Positions 1 through 4,780 are shown, counted from the first letter of the stretch. The stretch is DNA of 9,585 nucleotides from Deltaproteobacteria bacterium (GCA_018644785.1 JABGPV010000197.1:1-9585), one strand, 5' to 3'. Notes: generated by a model from the letters alone, not told the origin. Program-made: numbers and translations.

Positions 1-97
1 TATAATAACTTCGTTCCTTTTCATCGGTCTTGCCTCCGGTGCGACGCACCTCTTTAAAGAATACCCCCGGGTATCCGGTCTTTTGTCGCTTTGCCAT
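1..97 (-). CDS. Tyrosine-recombinase (phage-type) integrase, N-terminal fragment
   Basis: Reverse-strand reading from the ATG at 97 gives 32 residues that run off the left edge, beginning MAKRQKTGYPGVFFKEVRRT and continuing with GGKTDEKERSYY. The YPGVFF-(R/K)E-x(2-3)-R-x-GGK start is typical of a proteobacterial site-specific integrase subfamily, whose first domain is a small arm-type DNA-binding domain followed by the core-binding and catalytic domains; those would lie outside the window. The start is supported by an AGGA ribosome-binding site 9 bases upstream and by a strong promoter at 152-180 on the same strand. Such integrases catalyse insertion and excision of genomic islands, which fits the degraded and defence genes next door. 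The identification rests on a short N-terminus recognised from memory. Confidence 0.75.
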   Translation of the reverse strand, partial: MAKRQKTGYPGVFFKEVRRTGGKTDEKERSYY

Positions 98-112
98 TGC
101 TCTTTTTCCTTT

Positions 113-145
113 GTCCAACCTACCATTCAACCATCGTCCAACCTA
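113..145. repeat. Helically spaced direct repeats in the integrase leader
   Basis: GTCCAACCTA occurs exactly at 113-122 and 136-145. A diverged copy, TTCAACCA, lies between them at 126-133. The TCCAACC cores start at 114, 126 and 137, so they are spaced 11-12 bases, about one helical turn. They sit just downstream of the integrase promoter and are candidate arm-type integrase, excisionase or repressor sites. No protein assignment is possible from sequence. Confidence 0.35.
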
Positions 146-151
146 TAGCTT

Positions 152-180
152 AAAATAAAGGGTATTTTGCAGTATGTCAA
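152..180 (-). promoter_or_regulatory. Sigma70-type promoter of the integrase
   Basis: On the reverse strand TTGACA (180-175) and TATTTT (157-152) are separated by exactly 17 bases. The -35 is a perfect match and the -10 is close to consensus. Transcription would start near 145, giving a leader of about 48 bases before the integrase ATG at 97. That leader contains the repeated TCCAACCTA motifs. Confidence 0.6.
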
Positions 181-256
181 GGGAAATAGAAAACGGGTGA
201 TAGTTTAATGAATAGGATAGTTTAGGAAAGAAAAGTAATTACAGGTAAGTGTTATA

Positions 257-288
257 TTTTGACCGTATCTGTCAAAACCGCCTGTTAT
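257..288 (+). promoter_or_regulatory. Candidate promoter with overlapping dyad operator
   Basis: A perfect 7-base inverted repeat, TTTTGAC (257-263) and GTCAAAA (271-277) with a 7-base spacer, overlaps a TTGACC -35 (259-264). That -35 pairs with a TGTTAT -10 (283-288) at 18 bases. This places a start site about 30 bases upstream of the decayed gene at 324. The dyad over the -35 is where a repressor would block transcription; the regulator is unknown. Confidence 0.35.
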
Positions 289-323
289 CATGACCACAAA
301 TTCACGAAAGGGAAGCACGCAAT

Positions 324-669
324 ATGGAAACCGTTATCAAAAATTATCTTGAACAGCTCAAAGTCCGCCGTAAACAATCTCACAAAAACCTGGCCCTCGA
401 CCCATTACTCTCAACATACAGCTCGGGTCTGGAATACCTGATGTTAGATGAAGCCCTGAGTAAAAACCTGATGGAAATTGTTGAGAAAGACAGTGGGCCT
501 GGGTACAGACTTCCGAATGGAATCCAGGAAAGTGACCGGCTTTGCGCTGCCCTTGGATGAACAGGTTATCCATGACTCCATTTTTTCCCAGACAGATGGC
601 CAGAACAGTAATACTGCCGATTAAAAAATCGAGAGGTTTTCAACAAGAAGACGGAATCGAAGGACCTAG
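324..669 (+). pseudogene. Decayed ARPP-1/DUF6569-like gene with internal deletion and frameshift
   Basis: From the ATG at 324 (AGGG upstream) the reading METVIKNYLEQLKV, then YLMLDEALSKNLMEIVEK, matches my memory of the N-terminus of ARPP-1/DUF6569 proteins, a family named for association with rhodanese and phosphatase domains and lacking a firm biochemical role. The usual middle part (the DGEEL-GAKQNR and IPVSC-EQGRW blocks) is absent: the reading jumps at about codon 55 to a C-terminal-looking segment GYRLPNGIQES. It continues only after a shift, near 530, into the frame with VTGFALPLDEQVIHDSIFSQ. That frame is interrupted by TAA at 622-624 and ends KIERFSTRRRNRRT at 667-669. So there are three lesions: a deletion of most of the gene, a frameshift and an in-frame stop. 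Family placement is moderate and the broken state is clear if the family is right. The alternative is two unrelated short hypothetical ORFs. Confidence 0.5.
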
Positions 670-814
670 AGAAGAAGTGTTGAGGAACAAACCGAAAAGC
701 GGTATCTGGCATCAAATTTACATTGACTTATATAGTAGTTAGGTGTAGGCAACACTATAAAGAATTCGTGAACCAAATTCCTTCTTTGCTTCAATGAAAA
801 AAAGAGGATTGAGA

Positions 815-1281
815 ATGGTTTATATCGAGCTAAGAAACCCCGTTACTCCCGAACAGATGGAGAACGGGGTTTTGTATTTTTGGCCCAGGCAAAACGACAA
901 TTTTTTGATGGCCTTCGATTTTGATCCCGAATCCCTCGCGCGGACGAAAATGTCGGGCAGGGTGTTTGACATTATGCCCGGTTCCAGGTCCAAAGTCATA
1001 AAGGAGCACCGAATTCAAAAACGGCAGAAAAGGCGCATGAGGCTTCCATTATCGATCATATCCCGAAGACGTTCGCCGGAAGGTACGCGTCCTGGGTTTT
1101 CAATTCACTATACCGCATAAACGCCACCATGTTTGATTTCATCAACATTTTCACCGAATACGCCCAGGACCAGGCCATCCACAAACGGTTGGAGATTGAG
1201 GAAAGGGCTGGCTCTCTGGCTGACCAGATTGTTAAGAACAAAAGGAAATTTGCTTCCAGACGGGGTATGAACCGAGCATAG
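815..1281 (+). pseudogene. Unknown gene split by a single frameshift
   Basis: The ATG at 815 has a GAGG site 8 bases upstream and opens MVYIELRNPVTPEQMENGVL, continuing sensibly to about GSRSKVIKEHRIQ. After that the frame becomes arginine-rich and unlikely, ending at 1120. The -1 frame instead reads GAPNSKTAEKAHEASIID, then YASWVFNSLYRINATMFDFI, FTEYAQDQAIHKRLEIEE and a basic tail ending GMNRA at 1279-1281. Both halves look like real, mainly helical protein, so I read one gene of about 155 codons with the shift near the five-A run at 1017-1021. The upstream part of the -1 frame is closed by a TGA at 967. I do not recognise the family. The shift could be a mutation, a sequencing error in the A run, or programmed -1 slippage on CAAAAAC (1016-1022). 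Confidence 0.45.
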
Positions 1282-1350
1282 ATTTCGGGTGCTATTTCAT
1301 TCCTATGCTTGTATCCGTTCAAAGGGTGCAGTTGTCAGGGGGTAATAATT

Positions 1351-1366
1351 CCGGGGACATCCCCGG
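1351..1366. repeat. GC-rich perfect hairpin
   Basis: CCGGGGA (1351-1357) and TCCCCGG (1360-1366) form a 7-bp inverted repeat around a 2-base spacer, 70 bases after the broken gene ending at 1281. There is no T tract after it, so a rho-independent terminator is not supported. It may be a fragment of a dispersed palindromic repeat. Confidence 0.35.
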
Positions 1367-1425
1367 GACCCAAACGTGCTTGTTATGATTGGAGGATCTG
1401 AGGCGAAAGCATTGAGAATGCAGTT

Positions 1426-1448
1426 CAACATTCAATTTTAAAATGTTG
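1426..1448. promoter_or_regulatory. Inverted repeat upstream of the Abi locus, possible operator
   Basis: CAACATT (1426-1432) and AATGTTG (1442-1448) form a perfect 7-base dyad around an A/T-rich 9-base centre. It overlaps a second small dyad, GTTGT-GG-ACAAC (1445-1456). It lies about 35 bases upstream of the putative -35 of the Abi leader, in a position to bind a regulator. The only evidence is symmetry and position. Confidence 0.25.
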
Positions 1449-1483
1449 TGGACAACTTATTTTCTATAGATGCAAAAAAAATA

Positions 1484-1512
1484 TTGCAAAATGGAATCGG
1501 AAACTATATCCT
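1484..1512 (+). promoter_or_regulatory. Candidate promoter of the Abi leader RNA
   Basis: TTGCAA (1484-1489) and TATCCT (1507-1512) are separated by 17 bases. Each matches the sigma70 consensus at four positions or more. A start near 1519 would produce an RNA that opens with an A/T-rich tail and then the strong hairpin at 1545-1585. Overlapping TATA-like sequence nearby leaves the exact -10 open. Confidence 0.4.
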
Positions 1513-1518
1513 ATATGA

Positions 1519-1595
1519 AAATTTTTACAGCAATCTTGAACAACACCCCCAACGCATCCCGTAAGATCTGCGCACCATTGGGGGTTACTTTTTTT
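1519..1595 (+). ncRNA. Putative AbiF-associated small RNA or attenuator hairpin
   Basis: Downstream of the candidate promoter, ACCCCCAA (1545-1552) pairs perfectly with TTGGGGGT (1578-1585). Inside it CGCA (1553-1556) pairs with TGCG (1569-1572), leaving a 12-base loop and a 5-base bulge on the 3' side. The stem is followed after three bases by seven T residues (1589-1595), the layout of an intrinsic terminator. The toxin's Shine-Dalgarno starts only 3 bases later. A short transcript of about 75 nt or a transcription attenuator is therefore predicted. From memory of recent work, AbiF-type HEPN toxins, proposed ancestors of Cas13, are encoded next to a structured RNA antitoxin, which this would match. 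I have not compared it with any such RNA. Confidence 0.5.
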
Positions 1596-1596
1596 A

Positions 1597-1608
1597 TGGG
1601 GGTTTTTC
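1597..1608 (+). promoter_or_regulatory. Ribosome-binding site of the Abi toxin, complementary to the leader hairpin
   Basis: TGGGGGT (1597-1603) contains the Shine-Dalgarno and is a second copy of the 3' arm of the leader hairpin. It is exactly complementary to ACCCCCA at 1545-1551, the 5' arm. The 5' arm can therefore pair either with 1578-1585 (terminator form, 8 bp) or with the ribosome site (sequestered form, 7 bp). A released small RNA could likewise pair with the message in trans. Confidence 0.5.
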
Positions 1609-2511
1609 ATGCGATTTGAAAAGTCCCCGAAAACGTTTGATGAACAGGTTGAACTGCTCATTTCTCGCGGCATGCGGATCGATGATCCAAAACGCGTCAA
1701 ACGTTATCTTTCCCATCTCAATTACTACCGCCTGGCAGCCTACTGGCTGCCATTCGAGCAGGATCACCCCACGCATCGTTTCAAGCCGGGCGTTGAATTC
1801 GACTTGGTACTCGAACATTATATTTTCGATCGAAAGTTGCGCCTGCTCCTCATGGATGCCATAGAGCGGATCGAAGTTTCTCTTCGAACCCGCTGGGCCT
1901 ATCATCTGGCCCATTCTTATGGTCCCCATGCCCTGCTGGACAGGACTCTTTTTAAGTCCAAATGGCCACATGCCGCAAACGTCAGAGCCCTCCGGGAAAC
2001 GGTCCGCAACAGTTCTGAAGTTTTCATTCGTCACTTTGATGATTTTGATGAAGTATTGCCGCCCGTATGGGTTGTCTGCGAAATCATGACCCTCGGACAA
2101 CTGTCAAAATGGTACTCAAATCTCAAACGCGGTGGAGATCGCAATAAGGTGGCCCAAGCCTACGGAATGGACGAGGTCAACCTTACATCCTTTCTACATC
2201 ATTTGACGGTCGTCCGTAATCATTGTGCCCATCATGCAAGAATCTGGAACCGGGAATTTACTTTTTCGTGGAAACTTCCCAGAAAAAAACCAGCCGCACT
2301 GGCGAAGAATTTCAATTGGTCGGCTGACCGAAAAATCTACAATACCCTTGTGATGTTGGCCCATCTCTTGGACAGTATGGGGCCCAACAGTTGGAAACAG
2401 CGCTTACATACCACCTTTACCAAACATCCGAATGTGAGTGCCCGTGCAATGGGTTTCCCCGTAGACTGGCTTGGCAAGCCGATTTGGCAGGATATTGATG
2501 TACGGAATTGA
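1609..2511 (+). CDS. AbiF/AbiD-type abortive-infection HEPN ribonuclease (Abi_2 family)
   Basis: This 300-residue protein has the full length of Abi_2 (PF07751, COG4823) proteins. N-terminal hallmarks are FDEQVELLISRG (residues 10-21), the block LSHLNYYRLAAYWLPF (34-49), DRKLRLLLMDAIERIEVSLR (74-93) and YHLAHSYGP (98-106). The HEPN RNase motif R-x4-H is present as RNHCAHH at residues 203-209, followed by RIWNR (211-215), so the enzyme should be catalytically intact. Members of this family block phage replication by cleaving RNA and killing or arresting the host cell; the RNA target here is unknown. The ATG at 1609 has a GGGGG ribosome site 6 bases upstream. No protein antitoxin lies beside it, and the only candidate partner is the structured leader RNA. 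Base composition resembles its neighbours. The family call is secure, while the phage-defence role is inferred from homologues. Confidence 0.93.
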   Translation: MRFEKSPKTFDEQVELLISRGMRIDDPKRVKRYLSHLNYYRLAAYWLPFEQDHPTHRFKPGVEFDLVLEHYIFDRKLRLLLMDAIERIEVSLRTRWAYHLAHSYGPHALLDRTLFKSKWPHAANVRALRETVRNSSEVFIRHFDDFDEVLPPVWVVCEIMTLGQLSKWYSNLKRGGDRNKVAQAYGMDEVNLTSFLHHLTVVRNHCAHHARIWNREFTFSWKLPRKKPAALAKNFNWSADRKIYNTLVMLAHLLDSMGPNSWKQRLHTTFTKHPNVSARAMGFPVDWLGKPIWQDIDVRN

Positions 2512-2548
2512 TCCTTATAAGATAAATAAATTTTCTCTTCGTTTCCCT

Positions 2549-2595
2549 CGTTCCCACGCTCCCGCGTGGGAACGCATAAGGGACGCTCCGCGTCC
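2549..2595. repeat. REP-like double palindrome
   Basis: The first palindrome, CGTTCCCACGC (2549-2559) with GCGTGGGAACG (2564-2574), has an 11-bp stem and a TCCC loop. The second, GGACGC (2581-2586) with GCGTCC (2590-2595), has a 6-bp stem and a TCC loop. This GTTCCCACGC...GCGTGGGAAC plus GGACGC...GCGTCC layout is a dispersed extragenic repeat I have seen in many proteobacteria. Such REP sequences are linked to Y1/RAYT transposases, and a RAYT remnant lies 240 bases away. There is no T tract, so it is not a clear terminator, though it may stabilise the 3' end of the abi message. Confidence 0.7.
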
Positions 2596-2642
2596 ATTTA
2601 TTCCACAATTCCCGGCCAGGGAACACAGAAAGGAGTTCAGAA

Positions 2643-2777
2643 ATGAAACAGATACCCGGAAAATCTCGAAAGCGTACAGGATGGGTAAAAGCAATCGGCA
2701 TGGGACTAGGGATGGCCATCATCTCCTGGGGAACACCCCTCAGCGCGAATATCGGCCCAGGTGATATCAGCGGATAA
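2643..2777 (+). pseudogene. N-terminal fragment of an exported protein, cut by the adjacent element
   Basis: An excellent AAGGAG site lies 8 bases before the ATG at 2643. The 44 residues begin MKQIPGKSRKRTGWVKAIG, continue with a hydrophobic stretch MGLGMAIISWGTPLSA and end NIGPGDISG. This is a classical Sec signal peptide: basic n-region, hydrophobic core and likely cleavage after the alanine of PLSA. The TAA stop is made of the last flanking T (2775) and the first two bases of the inverted repeat at 2776, so the reading stops exactly where the element begins. I infer a longer secreted protein truncated by insertion or by an insertion-associated deletion. No continuation is recognisable after 3100: the protein that follows looks cytoplasmic and unrelated. 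A functional short exported peptide is possible but less likely. Confidence 0.55.
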
Positions 2778-3100
2778 TAGGGGACAGGCCACGTTTTTTT
2801 GGTTGCGCATAAGCGAAGCGGCACTTTCTGTGAGGGACGATTTCGTTCCAGTACCAGAACCTGGGGTACGATAATGAAGAAAGACGGTTCGCGTACAGGG
2901 AGCTATTTCGTCATGAACTGGAACCAGGTGAAATTGATAAAATCAGAAAAGCAACCAACGGGAACTTTGCCTTCGGTCCAGTAGATTTGCCGAGGAAATA
3001 AGTGAGATGCTCGGACGTTGCGTTACTCCGGGAAAGGCTGGACGACCGAGGAAAAAAACTGTTGTCAGTAAACGAAAAAAAACGTGGTCTGACCCCTATT
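2776..3100. mobile_element. Small non-autonomous element with 25-bp inverted ends and a RAYT remnant
   Basis: The left end (2776-2800, AATAGGGG...CCACG plus seven T) is matched by the reverse complement of 3076-3100 at 23 of 25 positions. The differences pair 2784 with 3092 and 2788 with 3088. Between the ends lies only the C-terminal part of a REP-associated tyrosine transposase, itself frameshifted. I see no target-site duplication (AGCGGAT on the left, GTCTACA on the right). This is consistent with a deletion derivative moved in trans, or with deletion of flanking DNA. Ends of this AATAGGGG(T/A)CAG(A/G)CCACG type around Y1 transposase genes are familiar from deltaproteobacterial genomes; that is memory, not a search. 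Confidence 0.7.
2834..3075 (+). pseudogene. Remnant of REP-associated Y1 transposase (RAYT), C-terminal part
   Basis: Reading from 2834 gives GTISFQYQNLGYDNEERRF, then AYRELFRHELEPGEIDKIRK and ATNGNFAFG. After loss of one base near 2976-2980, the next frame continues SRFAEEISEMLG, then RCVTPGKAGRPRKK. The YRELF...EIDKIRKATNGNFA(L/F)G...RFxEEI...LGRRxTPGxxGRPRK string is the well-conserved C-terminus of RAYT/Transposase_17-type (Y1_Tnp) proteins. The whole N-terminal half, with the HUH metal-binding motif and the catalytic tyrosine, is missing, so the protein cannot be active. It lies between the inverted ends at 2776-2800 and 3076-3100 and marks the origin of that element. Confidence 0.75.
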
Positions 3101-4315
3101 GTCTACAAATGGATTTTCCGTGCCCGTTTCAGAAGGAATGCCTTTGGCTGGCGTTCACAGCCGGCTATAAAGAGGGTGAGAGAGGCTGTATCCGAGATAA
3201 AAAAGATTGCGCGAAAAGATCCCCTATTGGGCGCGGAAGGGGCGGTTTTGCTTCTGGAAAAGCTCTCCCCGGCCTTGGAACATGTGGACAGCTCTTCCGG
3301 TGCCATCGGTACGGCCGTCAACAAGGCCATTGATGCATTGGCGCCCATGATTGTAAATGCTCCGGCAGATGATAATCTGAGGGACAAGTGGCTGGAACGT
3401 CTCTGGGAGGCCTTTCAAGAAGACGATATGCCTTTTATTGAGGCCCTTGCCGATTTTTGGGGAGATCTCTGCGTAAGTTCCGAACGGGCCTCCCAATGGG
3501 CAGACCAATTGATGCCTCTGGTTCGTATGTCCTGGGGCCCGGATCCGGAACAGCGCCGATACTACAAAGGCACGACCGCATGCCTGAGTTCCTTGCTCAC
3601 AGCCGAACGTGCGGCGGAGATCCTCTCCCTGCTTGATCTGGCACCTTATAAATCCTGGTATGACCGGGAGTGGGGCGTGAAAGCCCTGATTTCCGTGGGC
3701 AAAAAGGACGAAGCCTTTCGGTATGCAGAGGACTCTCGGGGATTGCATGACAGCCCCGTTGCCATCGCCCGGGCCTGTGAAGAAATCCTGCTTTCAAGCG
3801 GCATGACTGAAGAGGCTTACAACCGCTACGCCATCGAGGCCCATCAAAAAACCACCTATCTCGCCACCTTTCGCACCATTGCCAAAAAATACCCGCACAA
3901 AGAAGCGAGTCGTATCCTTCGTGATCTGGTGGTCAGCACGCCGGGACAGGAAGGCAAGTGGTTTGCCGCGGCCAAATCGGTAGGGCTTTACCGGGAGGCT
4001 ATTGTTCTGGCCAACAGGACGCCATGCGATCCTAAAACTCTCACCAGGGCCTCACGGGATATGGCGGAAACAGAGCCGGTTTTCGCCATGGAGGCCGGCA
4101 TGGCAGCACTCAAGTGGCTGGTGGAGGGCTACGGGTACGATATCACCAGCATGGACGTGCGGAAGGCCTATGGCTATACCATGACGGCATCTGAAAACGC
4201 CGGGTGTCGGGATGAAAGCCTTGATCGGGTCCGCAAACTGGTAGCGGCGGAGGTCTTTGGGGAGCGGTTCGTCACCAAGATCCTTGGACTGGAACTCGGT
4301 TTAAGGCAGATGTAG
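3002..4315 (+). CDS. Conserved helical protein of unknown function with an element-derived N-terminus
   Basis: The open reading frame encodes 437 residues from GTG 3002. The first 33 residues (3002-3100) are translated mobile-element sequence. The true protein appears to begin at VYKWIFRARFRRNAFGWRS (residues 34-52), which I recognise as the start of a widespread but unnamed bacterial family. It continues with AVSEIKKIARKDPLLGAEGA (about 62-81), VDSSSGAIGTAVNKAIDAL (about 94-112), APYKSWYDREWGVKAL, DSPVAIARACEEILLSSG, KTTYLATFRTIAKKYPHKE and LANRTPCDPKTLTRA, ending GERFVTKILGLELGLRQM. It is predicted all-alpha, perhaps TPR- or HEAT-like, without a signal peptide or recognised catalytic motif. 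No ATG exists in frame at the expected start. GTG 3002 has a GAGG site (2992-2995) 6 bases upstream, so the element may have supplied a replacement start. It could equally be a dead, decapitated gene, although the 404-codon body is intact, which argues for recent insertion or retained function. Confidence 0.7.
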   Translation: MRCSDVALLRERLDDRGKKLLSVNEKKRGLTPIVYKWIFRARFRRNAFGWRSQPAIKRVREAVSEIKKIARKDPLLGAEGAVLLLEKLSPALEHVDSSSGAIGTAVNKAIDALAPMIVNAPADDNLRDKWLERLWEAFQEDDMPFIEALADFWGDLCVSSERASQWADQLMPLVRMSWGPDPEQRRYYKGTTACLSSLLTAERAAEILSLLDLAPYKSWYDREWGVKALISVGKKDEAFRYAEDSRGLHDSPVAIARACEEILLSSGMTEEAYNRYAIEAHQKTTYLATFRTIAKKYPHKEASRILRDLVVSTPGQEGKWFAAAKSVGLYREAIVLANRTPCDPKTLTRASRDMAETEPVFAMEAGMAALKWLVEGYGYDITSMDVRKAYGYTMTASENAGCRDESLDRVRKLVAAEVFGERFVTKILGLELGLRQM

Positions 4316-4465
4316 GAGGGCAGCGATCAAGGGGTATAATGACGAAATAACGTACGCCAGATCATAAGTTTATATGCCACACAATACTTGTATAGAGCTG
4401 CATGGAAAGCTGTCCAATTGTAGGGAAAGAATCAAAAGCCTCTAAAGTAACTTATAATCTGAAGA

Positions 4466-4489
4466 ACGTCCCGCAATACGTCCCGCAAT
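4466..4489. repeat. Perfect 12-bp tandem duplication
   Basis: ACGTCCCGCAAT is present twice head to tail (4466-4477 and 4478-4489), followed by two bases of a third copy. It lies in the 246-base stretch 4316-4561, which has no recognisable gene, and about 40 bases upstream of the MazE-type promoter. It may be slippage or a regulator-binding repeat. Apart from this, the promoter and the 7-bp repeat, I see nothing in the stretch. Confidence 0.5.
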
Positions 4490-4526
4490 ACCCATCGGTT
4501 ATATGCTGGTCACCAAGAAAAAAAGG

Positions 4527-4555
4527 TTGCCAGCGTAAGTCATAAGTCATAATAT
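4527..4555 (+). promoter_or_regulatory. Promoter of the MazE/MazF-type operon with internal operator repeats
   Basis: TTGCCA (4527-4532) and TAATAT (4550-4555) are separated by exactly 17 bases, a near-consensus sigma70 promoter. The spacer contains TAAGTCA twice in tandem (4536-4542 and 4543-4549), running into the -10. Ribbon-helix-helix antitoxins bind such short tandem repeats and repress their own operon, so this is a likely autoregulatory operator. Transcription should start at about 4562, the A of the antitoxin start codon. Confidence 0.6.
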
Positions 4556-4561
4556 AACGAT

Positions 4562-4780
4562 ATGCGAATAACACTATCCATACCCGATGTTGTGGCACGC
4601 CGATTCCAGGCGGCTATACCTGCTCGCCAACGGTCGCGTCTCATCACCCGTTTGCTTGAAGACGAATTGTCTAAACGCGATGACACTCTTGCTGCCGCCT
4701 GCCGTGCCGCCAATCGCGACAAGGCGCTGCAACGTGAGATTGACGAATGGCAATCGTTTGATGACGGTATTGAGGAATGA
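4562..4780 (+). CDS. MazE/CopG-like ribbon-helix-helix antitoxin
   Basis: The 72-residue protein starts MRITLSIPDVVARRFQAAIP, a ribbon-helix-helix pattern: a short beta strand (residues 2-7), a first helix (about 8-18) and a second helix RSRLITRLLEDELSK (about 24-38). The acidic C-terminus EIDEWQSFDDGIEE (59-72) is the typical toxin-wrapping segment of antitoxins that partner MazF/PemK toxins. It should bind the promoter as a dimer and neutralise the downstream RNase. Its stop overlaps the toxin start (ATGA, 4777-4780), giving translational coupling. There is no Shine-Dalgarno before the ATG, and the promoter's predicted start site coincides with it, so the message is probably leaderless. A downstream start is unlikely because it would remove the DNA-binding strand. 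Confidence 0.88.
   Translation: MRITLSIPDVVARRFQAAIPARQRSRLITRLLEDELSKRDDTLAAACRAANRDKALQREIDEWQSFDDGIEE

Noticed and set aside
1360..1608. CRISPR-like repeat near a Cas13-related HEPN toxin
   Set aside because: There are no regularly spaced repeats with unique spacers, only a single hairpin region.
1594..2100. Reverse-strand open frame of 168 codons opposite the Abi gene, a possible antisense antitoxin
   Set aside because: It lacks a recognisable domain or good ribosome site and lies opposite conserved Abi_2 blocks that explain the openness.
2549..2595. Rho-independent terminator after the Abi gene
   Set aside because: The stems are strong but are followed by GCATAAGG and CATTTATT rather than a T tract; the repeat layout fits a REP element better.
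2769..3107. Target-site duplication flanking the inverted ends
   Set aside because: The flanks AGCGGAT and GTCTACA do not match, so no duplication is claimed.
3224..3748. Reverse-strand open frame of 174 codons
   Set aside because: It is a shadow of the conserved helical protein, with composition typical of a non-coding frame.
4316..4561. Possible tRNA or other structural RNA between the helical protein and the antitoxin gene
   Set aside because: No cloverleaf, CCA-type end or T-loop-like sequence could be found; only short repeats and the promoter are present.
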